Origin: Pseudomonadota bacterium
GTDB lineage: Bacteria; Pseudomonadota; Gammaproteobacteria; Burkholderiales; Gallionellaceae
Length of the DNA stretch: 53,169 nucleotides
Assembly: GCA_021782995.1 (NCBI GenBank)
Contig: JAJXUI010000018.1
Location: forward strand, 1 to 53,169
Reading direction: 5' to 3'
Translations under genes and position numbers: made by a program
Shown here: piece by piece, positions 16,864-26,145 of the stretch
Position numbering within the stretch: the stretch's first letter is position 1
How the letters are laid out: each line of letters begins with the position of its first letter
The notes under the pieces: generated by a model
What the model was told of the DNA's origin: nothing
Databases searched by the model: none
What the model saw: the letters and a program-made list of their open reading frames with translations, nothing else

Positions 16864-19029
16864 ATGGAAACGTCAGGCATGAAATTCCTCAAGATCATGC
16901 CCCTGCACGGTCCGAATATCTGGACATATCGCCCGGTGCTGGAAACCTGGGTGGATATAGGCGAACTGGAGGATTCTCCCTCCAATACCATCCCGGGTTT
17001 TTATGAAAGACTGACCTCCTGGCTGCCTTCGCTGGTGGAACATCGTTGTGGGGTGGGTGAGCGTGGCGGGTTCCTGCTTCGTCTGCGTGAGGGCACTTGG
17101 CCTGGACACATCCTCGAGCATGTCACGATAGAGCTGCAGAACCTGGCAGGCATGCAGACCGGTTTTGGCAAGGCGCGCGAAACTTCTGTGCGCGGTGTCT
17201 ACAAGGTCGTGGTTCGTTCTCGCCATGCTACGGTCAGCAAGGCTTGCCTTGAGGCGGGACGCGATCTGGTAATGGCGGCAATTGAAGATCGCCCATTCGA
17301 TGTGGCAGGCACAGTTGCCCGCTTGCGCGAGCTGGCGGATTCCTACTGTCTCGGCCCCAGTACCGCGTGCATTGTCGATGCGGCAACTGACCGTAAAATT
17401 CCTTTCATACGCCTGAATGAGGGCAATCTTGTGCAACTGGGATATGGCGCAAGCCAGCATCGCATCTGGACTGCGGAAACCGACCAGACCCGGGCGATCT
17501 CGGAAAGCATTGCAGGTGACAAGGATTTGACCAAGAGCATGCTGCAATCATGCGGCGTGCCGGTACCCGAGGGGCGAGTAGTTCACAGTCCGGCAGATGC
17601 ATGGGATGCGGCAGAAGAAATCGGTGGACTGGTAGTGGTAAAGCCGCTGGATGCCAATCATGGCCGTGGCGTGACCGCCGAACTGGAAAAACGTGAAGAT
17701 ATCGAAAAGGCTTATGAAATTGCGCTGAATGAAGGCAGTGGCGTGATGGTAGAGCGATTTGTACGCGGCGAAGAGCACCGGTTGCTGGTGGTCGGCGGTA
17801 AGCTGGTGGCAGCTGCGCGTGGTGAGTCCATCTTTATTGAAGGCGACGGTAAATCCAGCATAGCCGAGTTGATTGATTCCCAGTTGAATTCTGATCCTCG
17901 ACGCGGCGATACCGAAGCTGAGCCGCTGGAATTGATCCAGCTGGAAAAGGAACCCGGGATCTGTTTTGAAATCCAGCGCCAGGGTTTTGAGCCCGCCTCC
18001 ATTCCCGCAGCAGGCAAAAAAGTCCTGATACAGCGCAATGGCAATGTGGCGATCGATGTCACGGATCAGGTGCATCCTTCCGTGGCTGCAGCAGCCGAAC
18101 TTGCTGTGCGAGTGATCGGCCTCGATATTGCCGGGGTGGACATGGTAATCGAGGATGTTTCCCGGCCGATTGCACCGCAGCGTGGTGCCATTGTTGAAGT
18201 CAATGCGGGGCCAGGTTTGCTGATGCATCTCAAACCAGCGGTTGGTGAGCCGCGGCCGGTCGGGCAGGCAATTGTCGATAGCCTGTTCCCGGGAAATGCC
18301 GCGGCCCGCATTCCCATCGTGGGTATTACCGGCACCCGCGGCAAATCGATGGTTGCGCGTCTGGTGGCGCGTTTTCAGCATCTGGCCGGCAAATATGTCG
18401 GCCTGACCTGCAACAAGGGGTTTTACCTTGATCAACGCCTAGTCCAGAAGGGCGATCATGCAGGCTGGGGGGCGGCGCAAAAGGTATTGCTCAACCGCTC
18501 GGTCAATGCGGCCGTGCTGGCCTGCAGCGCTCAATCCATATTGTCTGAAGGTATTGCTTACGACCGCTGCGATGTGGGTGTGGTAACCAATATTCTGGAT
18601 GCAGACGGACTCGATGCTTTTTACATCCACAATACCGAGCAGGTATTCAATGTGATGCGTACCCAGATCGATATCGTCTTGCCGGACGGGGTAGCTGTGC
18701 TGAATGCCAATGACCCACTGGTGATGCGCATGGCGGAACTGTGCGACGGCAGTGTCTTGCTGTTTGCGGTGGGTGGCGAGCTGGCGCCGATACGTGAACA
18801 CCTGGCGCAGGGTGGCAGGGCTGTCTATATCCGCAACGGGCATATCGTGATGGCGGAAGGCAGTTCAGAGTCCATACTGGTGGAAACTGCTGCCATCCCA
18901 ATGCTGCGGACTGGCACGCCAGCCTACCTGGTCGAAAATGTGCTGGCTGCAGTAGGTGCTGCCTGGGCTTTGCAGCTTACGCCGGAGGTGATACGTACCG
19001 GGATAGAAACCTTCAAGAGTGATTATTGA
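16864..19029 (+). CDS. cphA': cyanophycin synthetase-like protein CphA' (short, CphA2-like)
   Basis: The 721-residue protein has three parts. The N domain (about 1-170) keeps H82, E85, H86 and E90 in GHILEHVTIELQ, the motif seen in the primer-making hydrolase site of cyanobacterial CphA1. The ATP-grasp domain (about 220-460) looks complete (VVKPLDANHGRGV, VEVNAGPG). The Mur-ligase-like domain is degenerate: its P-loop reads GTRGKS rather than GTNGKT, the usual ETARGG and GDHLG motifs are absent, and the C-terminal ligase lobe of about 140 residues is missing. It thus resembles CphA2-type enzymes with one ATP site. M6 (16879) is an alternative start. A 41-bp gap separates it from full-length cphA. 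Confidence 0.88.
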   Translation: METSGMKFLKIMPLHGPNIWTYRPVLETWVDIGELEDSPSNTIPGFYERLTSWLPSLVEHRCGVGERGGFLLRLREGTWPGHILEHVTIELQNLAGMQTGFGKARETSVRGVYKVVVRSRHATVSKACLEAGRDLVMAAIEDRPFDVAGTVARLRELADSYCLGPSTACIVDAATDRKIPFIRLNEGNLVQLGYGASQHRIWTAETDQTRAISESIAGDKDLTKSMLQSCGVPVPEGRVVHSPADAWDAAEEIGGLVVVKPLDANHGRGVTAELEKREDIEKAYEIALNEGSGVMVERFVRGEEHRLLVVGGKLVAAARGESIFIEGDGKSSIAELIDSQLNSDPRRGDTEAEPLELIQLEKEPGICFEIQRQGFEPASIPAAGKKVLIQRNGNVAIDVTDQVHPSVAAAAELAVRVIGLDIAGVDMVIEDVSRPIAPQRGAIVEVNAGPGLLMHLKPAVGEPRPVGQAIVDSLFPGNAAARIPIVGITGTRGKSMVARLVARFQHLAGKYVGLTCNKGFYLDQRLVQKGDHAGWGAAQKVLLNRSVNAAVLACSAQSILSEGIAYDRCDVGVVTNILDADGLDAFYIHNTEQVFNVMRTQIDIVLPDGVAVLNANDPLVMRMAELCDGSVLLFAVGGELAPIREHLAQGGRAVYIRNGHIVMAEGSSESILVETAAIPMLRTGTPAYLVENVLAAVGAAWALQLTPEVIRTGIETFKSDY

Positions 19030-19070
19030 TATCTGACTGCCAGGGCAGTCATGCAAACAGGGACTAGTAG

Positions 19071-21641
19071 ATGGAAGTTTCTCGTATCAGGGCGTTACGT
19101 GGTCCCAATCTGTGGAGCCGACATACTGCAATCGAAGCGGTTGTGTCATGCGCGGGCAATGAGTGTGCGATCGGGGCCATTGAAGGGTTCGAGGCCAGGT
19201 TGCGTGCTCGTTTTCCTGAAATTGGCTTTCTGCAGCCGGCCGGCCATCAGGAAAACATTTCGCTGGCCAATGTGCTGGAACTGGCCGTGCTCAACCTGCA
19301 GAAGCAGGCAGGCTGCCCGGTTACCTTCAGTCATTCTGTACAAACCATCGAACCCGGTGTGTTCCAGGTCGTGGTCGAGTATACCGAGGAGGTTGTTGGC
19401 AGGCTGGCGCTTGAACTGGGACAGTCGTTGTGCAGATCAGCCATGGAAGATACCCCGTTTGACCTGGTGAATGCGCTCGATCGCCTGCGTGAGCTGGATG
19501 AGGATGAACGGCTGGGTCCGAGTACCGGCTCCATCGTGCAGGCAGCGATGGCACGCAATATTCCGTTTCGCAGGTTGACATCCGGCAGCATGGTGCAGTT
19601 TGGCTGGGGCAGCAAACAGCGGCGGATCCAGGCTGCAGAGACAGACAACACCAGTGCGATTGCCCAGTCGATTGCGCAGGATAAGGAACTGACGAAAAAA
19701 CTGCTGGATGCGGCGGGTGTGCCCATCCCTTATGGCAGGCCGGTGCAGAGTGAAGAGGATGCCTGGGTTGCAGCCGAGGAAATCGGTTTGCCGGTAGTGG
19801 TAAAACCGCAGGATGGCAATCAGGGCAAGGGTGTCACGGTCAATGTGGCAAGCCGTGATCATCTGAAAATAGCATTTGCTGCAGCTTCGGCGATCAGTGA
19901 AAACGTGATGGTTGAGCGTTATATGCCGGGCCACGATTTCCGCCTGCTGGTTGTTGGCGGGAAAGTAGTGGCTGCAGCGCGCCGCGATCCGCCGCAGGTA
20001 ATCGGTGATGGTGTGCATACTGTGCGTGAGCTGGTGAGTATCGTCAACAGCGATCCGCGCCGCAGCGAAGGCCACGCGACAGCACTGACCCGTATCCGGC
20101 TGGATGAAATTGCGCTGGCACGCCTGTCACTGCAAGGTTATGGGACTGACTCTGTGCCGCCCAAAGGTTCACGCATCATCCTGCGCAACAATGCCAACCT
20201 CAGCACCGGCGGCTCTGCCACCGATGTGACGGATGATGTACACCCGGAAGTTGCCGCGCGCGCAGCAGACGCGGCTAAAATGATCGATCTTGACATCTGT
20301 GGAGTGGATGTCGTGTGTGACAGTGTACTCAAACCCCTTGAAGAACAAGGGGGCGGCGTGATCGAGGTTAATGCGGCGCCCGGCTTGCGCATGCATTTGC
20401 AGCCTTCCTATGGCAAACCACGTGCGGTAGGAGAGGCCATCATTTCGATGATGTTCGGGCCGGGAGAGTCTGCACGCATTCCAGTGGTGGCGGTTTCAGG
20501 CACCAATGGCAAGACGACTACAGTACGCCTGACTTCACACATGTTCGAGCTGAATGGCATGCGTGTGGGCATGACGAATTCGGATGGTGTATACATCCGC
20601 AACCAGCGCATTGATACCGGGGATTGCAGCGGACCCAAGAGTGCGCGCAGTGTGTTGCTGCATCCAGAGGTCGATGCCGCTGTTCTGGAAACGGCAAGGG
20701 GCGGCATTTTGCGGGAGGGACTTGCATTCGATCGCTGCGATGTTGCAATCATCACCAACATCGGCATAGGTGATCATCTTGGTCTGGGTTACATCAATTC
20801 GGTTGAAGATCTGGCTGTGGTCAAGCGCGTCATCGTGCAGAATGTGGCGGCAAGCGGTACTGCCGTCCTGAATGCGGCAGATCCGGTGGTGGTGAAAATG
20901 GCTGCCGCATGCCCGGGTGCTGTCACTTTCTTTGCACTGGATGGCCATAATCCGGTGATGGCGACCCATCGAGCAAAAGGACTGCGCGTAGTCTATCGCG
21001 ACGGGGCTGATATTGTCGCCGCGGATAGCCAGATGGAACAGCGCATTGCGCTGAAGGATATTCCACTGACCCGCAATGGCAGCATTGGCTTCCAGGTGGA
21101 AAATGCGATGGCAGCCACTGCTGCCGGATGGGCGCTGGGCCTTGATTGGAAAATAATACGCAATGCACTTGCGACATTCGTGAATGACGCCGCAACCGCT
21201 CCCGGCCGCTTCAATGTATTTGATTATCGTGGCGCAACGCTGATTGCCGATTATGGCCATAATCCGGATGCCATCCTGGCGCTGGTCGATGCGATCGACA
21301 ACATGCCTGCCAAGCGGCGTATCGTGGTCATCAGTGGCGCAGGAGACCGGCGTGATGAAGATATTCGTCAGCAGACGGAAATCCTGGGCAGGGCATTCGA
21401 TGAGGTGATCCTGTATCAGGATCAGTGCCAGCGTGGGCGTGCGGATGGTGAAGTGCTGGCACTGTTGCAGCAGGGGCTGGTGAACGCTCCACGCACGAAA
21501 CGGATCGACGAAATCCGTGGTGAGTTCGTTGCAACTGACCTTGCCCTGTCGCGCCTGCAGCCCGGCGACCTGTGCCTGATCCTGGTAGACCAGGTGGACG
21601 AAGCACTGCAGCACATTGCACAACGTCTGGCTGAAGCATGA
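19071..21641 (+). CDS. cphA: cyanophycin synthetase
   Basis: CphA builds the storage polymer cyanophycin from aspartate and arginine using ATP. The 856-residue protein has an ATP-grasp domain (about 200-450; VVKPQDGNQGKGV, IEVNAAPGLRMHLQ) for aspartate addition. Its Mur-ligase module is full: P-loop SGTNGKTTTVR (477-482 core), ETARGGILREGLAFDRCD, NIGIGDHLG and the C-terminal DYGHNPDA lobe, for arginine addition. In the N domain the hydrolase motif has decayed: positions equivalent to H82 and H86 of the upstream protein are N67 and L71. It may therefore need a primer from elsewhere, possibly from CphA'. AGGGA lies eight bases before the ATG. It overlaps the next gene by four bases. Confidence 0.95.
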   Translation: MEVSRIRALRGPNLWSRHTAIEAVVSCAGNECAIGAIEGFEARLRARFPEIGFLQPAGHQENISLANVLELAVLNLQKQAGCPVTFSHSVQTIEPGVFQVVVEYTEEVVGRLALELGQSLCRSAMEDTPFDLVNALDRLRELDEDERLGPSTGSIVQAAMARNIPFRRLTSGSMVQFGWGSKQRRIQAAETDNTSAIAQSIAQDKELTKKLLDAAGVPIPYGRPVQSEEDAWVAAEEIGLPVVVKPQDGNQGKGVTVNVASRDHLKIAFAAASAISENVMVERYMPGHDFRLLVVGGKVVAAARRDPPQVIGDGVHTVRELVSIVNSDPRRSEGHATALTRIRLDEIALARLSLQGYGTDSVPPKGSRIILRNNANLSTGGSATDVTDDVHPEVAARAADAAKMIDLDICGVDVVCDSVLKPLEEQGGGVIEVNAAPGLRMHLQPSYGKPRAVGEAIISMMFGPGESARIPVVAVSGTNGKTTTVRLTSHMFELNGMRVGMTNSDGVYIRNQRIDTGDCSGPKSARSVLLHPEVDAAVLETARGGILREGLAFDRCDVAIITNIGIGDHLGLGYINSVEDLAVVKRVIVQNVAASGTAVLNAADPVVVKMAAACPGAVTFFALDGHNPVMATHRAKGLRVVYRDGADIVAADSQMEQRIALKDIPLTRNGSIGFQVENAMAATAAGWALGLDWKIIRNALATFVNDAATAPGRFNVFDYRGATLIADYGHNPDAILALVDAIDNMPAKRRIVVISGAGDRRDEDIRQQTEILGRAFDEVILYQDQCQRGRADGEVLALLQQGLVNAPRTKRIDEIRGEFVATDLALSRLQPGDLCLILVDQVDEALQHIAQRLAEA

Positions 21642-22018
21642 GCAATACACCGAAAAAGCTGCTGGCTGTAGTGGAGTTCATGGAGCACGCGCGGCTGCAT
21701 GAGATATATAAATCCTTGGGCTTTGAAGTTACTGTGGAATGGCAGGTACGCAAGGCAGTGGCGCTGGTGAAGAAGCTGAAGCCGGATGTGATCGTTGCCG
21801 ATTTTTATGCGCAAAGCGACTTCCGGGACCGCTTGAGCAATCTTGAATCGCTCCTCGCGGCAACCCAGTTGCTTAAGGATTTCAAGGTGCTGGTGTATTA
21901 TGAACCGCACAATCTGTCTGCACTTGATCGGGTGCGTGAACGCTTGCATATCGATCTCGCACTGCCGATGCCTGTTTCGGATCAGGTAATACGCGAAGCC
22001 ATGGATGCCTGGGTTTGA
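21638..22018 (+). CDS. small receiver-like protein coupled to cphA
   Basis: The 126-residue product starts at an ATG overlapping the cphA stop (ATGA). Its pattern is that of a single alpha/beta receiver-type fold: KKLLAVVEFMEHARLHEIYKSLGFEVTVE, then LKPDVIVADFYAQSDF with an aspartate where receivers have the phosphorylation site, and KVLVYYEPHN in place of the usual VI-LTA strand. The lysine and acidic pocket of true receivers are not evident, so it may be a pseudo-receiver. The tight coupling implies a role in cyanophycin metabolism or its control. I do not know a named family for it. Confidence 0.65.
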   Translation: MSNTPKKLLAVVEFMEHARLHEIYKSLGFEVTVEWQVRKAVALVKKLKPDVIVADFYAQSDFRDRLSNLESLLAATQLLKDFKVLVYYEPHNLSALDRVRERLHIDLALPMPVSDQVIREAMDAWV

Positions 22019-22020
22019 TG

Positions 22021-22041
22021 GTAATTTATTGAATTAATTAT
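22021..22041. repeat. AT-rich intergenic motif, copy 2
   Basis: This 21-base sequence begins two bases after the stop of the cphA operon's last gene and contains TTATTGAATTAATTAT. It differs at one position from 3666-3686. Confidence 0.5.
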
Positions 22042-22152
22042 TGAATATCCAAATCCGGCGTTCCCGTCCTGCAGGCAGGAGCATTGAACTTAGTGAGCCT
22101 GTCATCATGTTCAGGTAAAGTCTAGGCATCATCAACCAGCGGGGGGTCAGAT

Positions 22153-23376
22153 ATGCAGCATGCGGGCGGATATTTCAGTGCTGCATCACCGAGCCTCGAA
22201 ATCCGGCATCGCTCCTCTGGCCTTAACGTTGTTTTTCATGGCAGCCGGCTGACCTATGCGCAATATGTGTCAGCCACCCGCGAGATGATACGCAAGGTGC
22301 GCCAGGAATCGCAGGCGGGTTTTCCGGACGAAACGCTGCTGCACAAGATCATTGAAGGCAATACACCGTTTGCGCTGGAACCGGAAAATGACGAAGCGCG
22401 CAGCGACTCTGGTAAATTCCGTCGCGGCATCCTGCTCACGCACGGACTCACCGACTCCCCATATTTCATGCGGCATCTGGGCGAAGTTTTCAGGTCTCAG
22501 GGTTTTCGCGTACTTTCAGTCCTGTTGCCAGGCCATGGTACGCGGCCCGGAGACCTGCTCGATGTGAAGTGGCGTGAATGGGCCAAGGCGGTGGCCTGGG
22601 CCACAGACCGGCTGGCGGAAGAGGCTGAGGAAATTTTTCTGGGTGGCTATTCGGCCGGAGGTGCCTTGAGCCTGTTGCAGGCCATGCATGACAAGCGGAT
22701 ACGCGGCCTTTACCTGTTTGCACCGGCTCTTGATATCAACCACAAGGCGGCCTTCGCCAACCTTCACAAGCTGACCAGCTGGTTGCTGCCACGCAGCAAA
22801 TGGCTGGAAATCAAGCCGGATCGTGATTTCTACAAATATGAGTCATTTGCAAAGAATATTGCTGCGCAGATGTTCTACCTGACGATTGCACTGGGCAGGC
22901 TGTTGCGCCGGCAGACCCTCGATATACCGGTATTTGTCGCAGCCAGTGATGATGACAAGACCGTCAATATCAACGCCACTATCAGCCTGATGGACAGGCT
23001 GATCAATCCGGATAACCAGCTGGTCATCTATACTGCGGATGCGGTTAAGCTGGCAAGCCGCCCGTATGAAAGCCGCATACATTGGGAAAACAGCCTGTTC
23101 CCCGAACAGAAAATCCTCACCTCGGCCCATACCGGTTTGCTGTTGCCGCCTGATGATGCGCACTATGGCGTTCAAGGTGAATACGCAAACTGCATTCACT
23201 ACTATCCCGATGAAATGGGAAAATACCTTTCCTGCATGCAGCGCCCGGAAGCGTGCTGGCAGGGCGAAATCAACCCGAAGAACCTGCAGGCCGGCGTATT
23301 GCGGCGCCTGATGTTCAATCCTAATTTTGAACACCTGAAGGCAGAGCTGTCGGGATTCATGAGTAAAATTGCGTGA
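22153..23376 (+). CDS. alpha/beta hydrolase (lysophospholipase-like)
   Basis: The 407-residue protein contains an alpha/beta hydrolase core: RGILLTHGLTDSPYFMR gives the oxyanion HG motif near residue 98, GYSAGGAL near 165 carries the nucleophile serine, and PVFVAASDDDKTVN near 265 supplies the acid. The catalytic histidine is probably in ILTSAHTGLL near 320. The N-terminal 90 residues and the C-terminal tail of about 80 (rich in Tyr, Cys and Trp) are extra. There is no signal peptide. It may cleave an ester or lipid; the substrate is unknown. GGGGGGT lies upstream of the ATG. It follows the cyanophycin operon after 134 bases and precedes the aldolase gene. Confidence 0.75.
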   Translation: MQHAGGYFSAASPSLEIRHRSSGLNVVFHGSRLTYAQYVSATREMIRKVRQESQAGFPDETLLHKIIEGNTPFALEPENDEARSDSGKFRRGILLTHGLTDSPYFMRHLGEVFRSQGFRVLSVLLPGHGTRPGDLLDVKWREWAKAVAWATDRLAEEAEEIFLGGYSAGGALSLLQAMHDKRIRGLYLFAPALDINHKAAFANLHKLTSWLLPRSKWLEIKPDRDFYKYESFAKNIAAQMFYLTIALGRLLRRQTLDIPVFVAASDDDKTVNINATISLMDRLINPDNQLVIYTADAVKLASRPYESRIHWENSLFPEQKILTSAHTGLLLPPDDAHYGVQGEYANCIHYYPDEMGKYLSCMQRPEACWQGEINPKNLQAGVLRRLMFNPNFEHLKAELSGFMSKIA

Positions 23377-23450
23377 TGACTGGGGTTCGGCATGCTCTGT
23401 GGGCGTCGCCGGATGATCTGTAACTTACCGCTTGCAGAGGAGGATGCATC

Positions 23451-24473
23451 ATGAATCTGGATGAACTGAAACGCGTGGCACAAGCCATCGTGGCAAAGCA
23501 GAAAGGCGTGCTGGCCGCGGATGAGAGCAGCCCCACGATCAAGAAACGCTTCGACAGTATCAAGGTGGAATCGACCGAGGAAAACCGCAGACGTTATCGT
23601 GAAATCCTGTTTACCACGCCAGGTATCGAAAGAAACATTGGTGGAGTGATCCTGTACGATGAAACAATCCGTCAGCACACGCGTGAAGGCGTTCCCTTCG
23701 CGAAATTGCTGTCAGATCGCGGCATTGCACCCGGCATCAAGGTGGACAAGGGCGCCAAGGCGCTCGCAATGTCTGATGGCGAGCGCATTACAGAAGGCCT
23801 TGATGGATTGCGTGAACGCCTGCTGGAATACCGCCAGCTTGGCGCAAAATTTGCCAAATGGCGCGCAGTGATTGATATCGATGAGCACAAGATACCCTCA
23901 CCGTATGGCATCCGTGCCCACGCCCATGCATTGGCGCGTTATGCGGCATTGTGCCAGGAAGTGGGCCTGGTGCCGATCGTGGAGCCGGAAGTACTGATGG
24001 ATGGGGTGCATACAATAGCGCGATGTGAAACCGTTACCGGCCGCGTGCTGGAATCCGTATTCAGCGAGCTGGATGCCCATCGAGTGGTCTTTGATGGCAT
24101 GTTGCTGAAGCCGAACATGGTAATACCGGGAAAAAAGTGTGAACATCAGGCGTTTGCACAGGAAATCGCCGAAGCGACGATGCGCTGCTTTTATCGCTAT
24201 GTGCCGGCAGCGGTGCCCGGCATTGTATTCCTGTCGGGTGGGCAGAGTGATGTGGAGGCGACGGAAAACCTGAATGCGATGAATGCCATGGGCAACCATC
24301 CCTGGCAAGTCAGTTTTTCCTACGGCCGTGCGTTGCAGGCACCAGTGCTGGCTGCATGGCAGGGCAAAGAGGCAAATGCGGAAATCGCCCAGCATGCATT
24401 GCAGCTGCGCTGCAGGTTGAATGGCCTGGCACGGGATGGCAAATATGAGAAATCCATGGAGCACTCAAATTGA
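23451..24473 (+). CDS. class I fructose-bisphosphate aldolase
   Basis: The enzyme cleaves fructose 1,6-bisphosphate to the two triose phosphates by a Schiff base. The 340-residue protein resembles the eukaryote-type class I family: GVLAADESSPTIKKRF near residue 20, RRRYREILFTT near 47, KWRAVIDI near 140, VPIVEPEV near 180, and the Schiff-base lysine in GMLLKPNMVIPG near 224. LSGGQSDVEAT binds phosphate. GAGGAGG precedes the ATG. It lies at the head of a group with glycerol-phosphate genes, consistent with triose-phosphate flow in gluconeogenesis. Confidence 0.93.
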   Translation: MNLDELKRVAQAIVAKQKGVLAADESSPTIKKRFDSIKVESTEENRRRYREILFTTPGIERNIGGVILYDETIRQHTREGVPFAKLLSDRGIAPGIKVDKGAKALAMSDGERITEGLDGLRERLLEYRQLGAKFAKWRAVIDIDEHKIPSPYGIRAHAHALARYAALCQEVGLVPIVEPEVLMDGVHTIARCETVTGRVLESVFSELDAHRVVFDGMLLKPNMVIPGKKCEHQAFAQEIAEATMRCFYRYVPAAVPGIVFLSGGQSDVEATENLNAMNAMGNHPWQVSFSYGRALQAPVLAAWQGKEANAEIAQHALQLRCRLNGLARDGKYEKSMEHSN

Positions 24474-24507
24474 CTGGCATTAATGAAAAAAACATGGAGG
24501 ACAGCAT

Positions 24508-25302
24508 TTGCCCGATCCGGTGAAGTCATCCTTGCCAATACGCCAGCTGCTATGTTTATTCCTTGTCCTGCTGGTTTTCAGAACGACGGGCATACACGCG
24601 GCGGAGCAGATTCGCCTGCTGACTTACTACAGGGACCTGCCTTATTCCGGCGAGGGGAAGGACAGCGAAACCAGGGCGCTGGCATCCTGGCTGAGCAAGC
24701 AGTCATCAGGGCGCTATCATTTCACTGCAGAGCAGCTCCCCAGACTCAGGCTGGATGATGTGATGCGGACCAGCTGCCAGCATGCCGTTGCGGCCTGGGT
24801 CAGTCCTAAATTCGTGGATTATGCGAAAAATAACGGTTATATCTGGAGCAAGGCAATCATCCGGGACACCGACCTGATCGTTTCAAACCGGAACAAGCCT
24901 GTTGAGTATATCGATGAAAAATCGCTGGATGGTTATGTATTGGGTGGCATCATAGGCAGGCAATATCCTGACTTTTCAGCCGGCCTGCAATCAGGCAGAA
25001 TCATCCGGGAGGATACCGGCAGCGTGGAGCAGAATATGCTCAAGCTCAAGCTGGGCAGGGTGGATGCCACATTTGTACAAGGTTCAGCCCTGCCGTATTT
25101 CAGGCAGAAATTCGGCGATATGGATAGCTGGCTGTATATCGCAAGCAAACCACGTCAGTTCATCGAGCGCAGGATGCTGAGTTGCAGGGATAATGCGGAA
25201 GTCATGCGCTATATCGACAGCATCATCTGCAAGTACCATCCTCTGAAACTGCAGAAGTCGGATTACCTTCGGCAAATTTGCAAGCCAGGACTCAGGTTCT
25301 GA
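24508..25302 (+). CDS. periplasmic solute-binding-like protein
   Basis: The 264-residue product starts at a TTG with GGAGG seven bases upstream. A signal peptide (about 1-32) ends in GIHA. The mature part has the layout of family 3 solute-binding proteins: IRLLTYYRDLPYSGE, a middle TDLIVSNRNKPVEYIDEKSLDGYVLGG, then LKLKLGRVDATFVQGSALPYF. No permease or ATPase gene is adjacent, so it may be a stray binding protein or a periplasmic sensor. It sits 34 bases after the aldolase gene. The ligand is unknown. Confidence 0.65.
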   Translation: MPDPVKSSLPIRQLLCLFLVLLVFRTTGIHAAEQIRLLTYYRDLPYSGEGKDSETRALASWLSKQSSGRYHFTAEQLPRLRLDDVMRTSCQHAVAAWVSPKFVDYAKNNGYIWSKAIIRDTDLIVSNRNKPVEYIDEKSLDGYVLGGIIGRQYPDFSAGLQSGRIIREDTGSVEQNMLKLKLGRVDATFVQGSALPYFRQKFGDMDSWLYIASKPRQFIERRMLSCRDNAEVMRYIDSIICKYHPLKLQKSDYLRQICKPGLRF

Positions 25303-25398
25303 GCGTACCTTGGCAGTCGGTCAGGCTGCTGCTGATGCTTTCCACAACCCGGCCAATGTCTTAAACTTTGCTTACCGTCAACTCCTGAACCTGCAGCC

Positions 25399-26145
25399 AT
25401 GTCCACGCTGATCTTCGCCCACCGTGGCGCCAATCGAGAAGCCGCTGAAAATACCCGTAGTGCATTTGAACTGGCGATGCATTACCCGATTGATGGCATG
25501 GAAACCGATATCCAGCTGAGCCGGGATGCCGTGCCGGTGCTCTGGCATGACCGTTTTCTCATCAAATTGCGCCAGCCGGTAAAGCATATCGATGATTTTG
25601 ATGTGCGCGAGCTGGAGGCGATGAACTTTGCAATGCATTTCTCACCGTCGGCTAAGCCGGAGGGCGTGGTGAGACTGAGTGATTTCCTGTCTGAATTCCG
25701 CAAGCGGACACGCTTGCTGCTGGAAATCAAGAATCGTGACTGGGAAGAAACGAAACGTCATGAGATAAAAGTGCGCCAGACACTGGAAATGGTGGGGGAA
25801 GTCGGAGATGACCGCATCATTGTATCTTCCTTCAATCTGGAAAGCCTGCTCTATGCAAACCGGATACGACCGAATTTTCCGCTCATGTTGAACCTGGAAG
25901 ATGACCAGGGTTTGCTCGATGTGAGAAACGCAATGAAGGGTCATGCATTCCTGCATGGAGTATGCGTGCATATCGGCGCACTGGAAGAGGCCATGGTCAG
26001 CCTAGTACATAAAGCCGGAAAAATCATTGCTGTCTATACCTGCAATACTGAGGATGAAATTCGCAAGGCGCTGGCGCTGGGCGTGGACATCCTGATCAGC
26101 GACCTGCCGCAATACGCGCTGCAACTCAGGGACCAGGCCAGATGA
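25399..26145 (+). CDS. glycerophosphodiester phosphodiesterase
   Basis: The 248-residue cytoplasmic enzyme would hydrolyse glycerophosphodiesters to glycerol 3-phosphate and an alcohol. It has the GDPD signature FAHRGANREAAENTRSAF with the catalytic HR, METDIQLSRDAVPVLWHD with metal-binding E and D and the second histidine, and LLLEIKNRD near residue 110. The C-terminal IAVYTCNTEDEIRKALALGVD is also typical. No signal peptide is present. The last four bases overlap glpD (ATGA), so its product can be passed directly to the next enzyme in the pathway. Confidence 0.92.
   Translation: MSTLIFAHRGANREAAENTRSAFELAMHYPIDGMETDIQLSRDAVPVLWHDRFLIKLRQPVKHIDDFDVRELEAMNFAMHFSPSAKPEGVVRLSDFLSEFRKRTRLLLEIKNRDWEETKRHEIKVRQTLEMVGEVGDDRIIVSSFNLESLLYANRIRPNFPLMLNLEDDQGLLDVRNAMKGHAFLHGVCVHIGALEEAMVSLVHKAGKIIAVYTCNTEDEIRKALALGVDILISDLPQYALQLRDQAR

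Noticed and set aside
20535..21650. Long open frame antisense to cphA (371 codons).
   Set aside because: It has no ribosome site, gives a His- and Cys-rich protein with no domain, and is explained by codon bias of the cphA gene on the other strand. The same applies to long antisense frames at 860-1744, 2447-3193, 17548-18435, 31424-32353, 32947-33891, 40247-41254 and 44695-45465.
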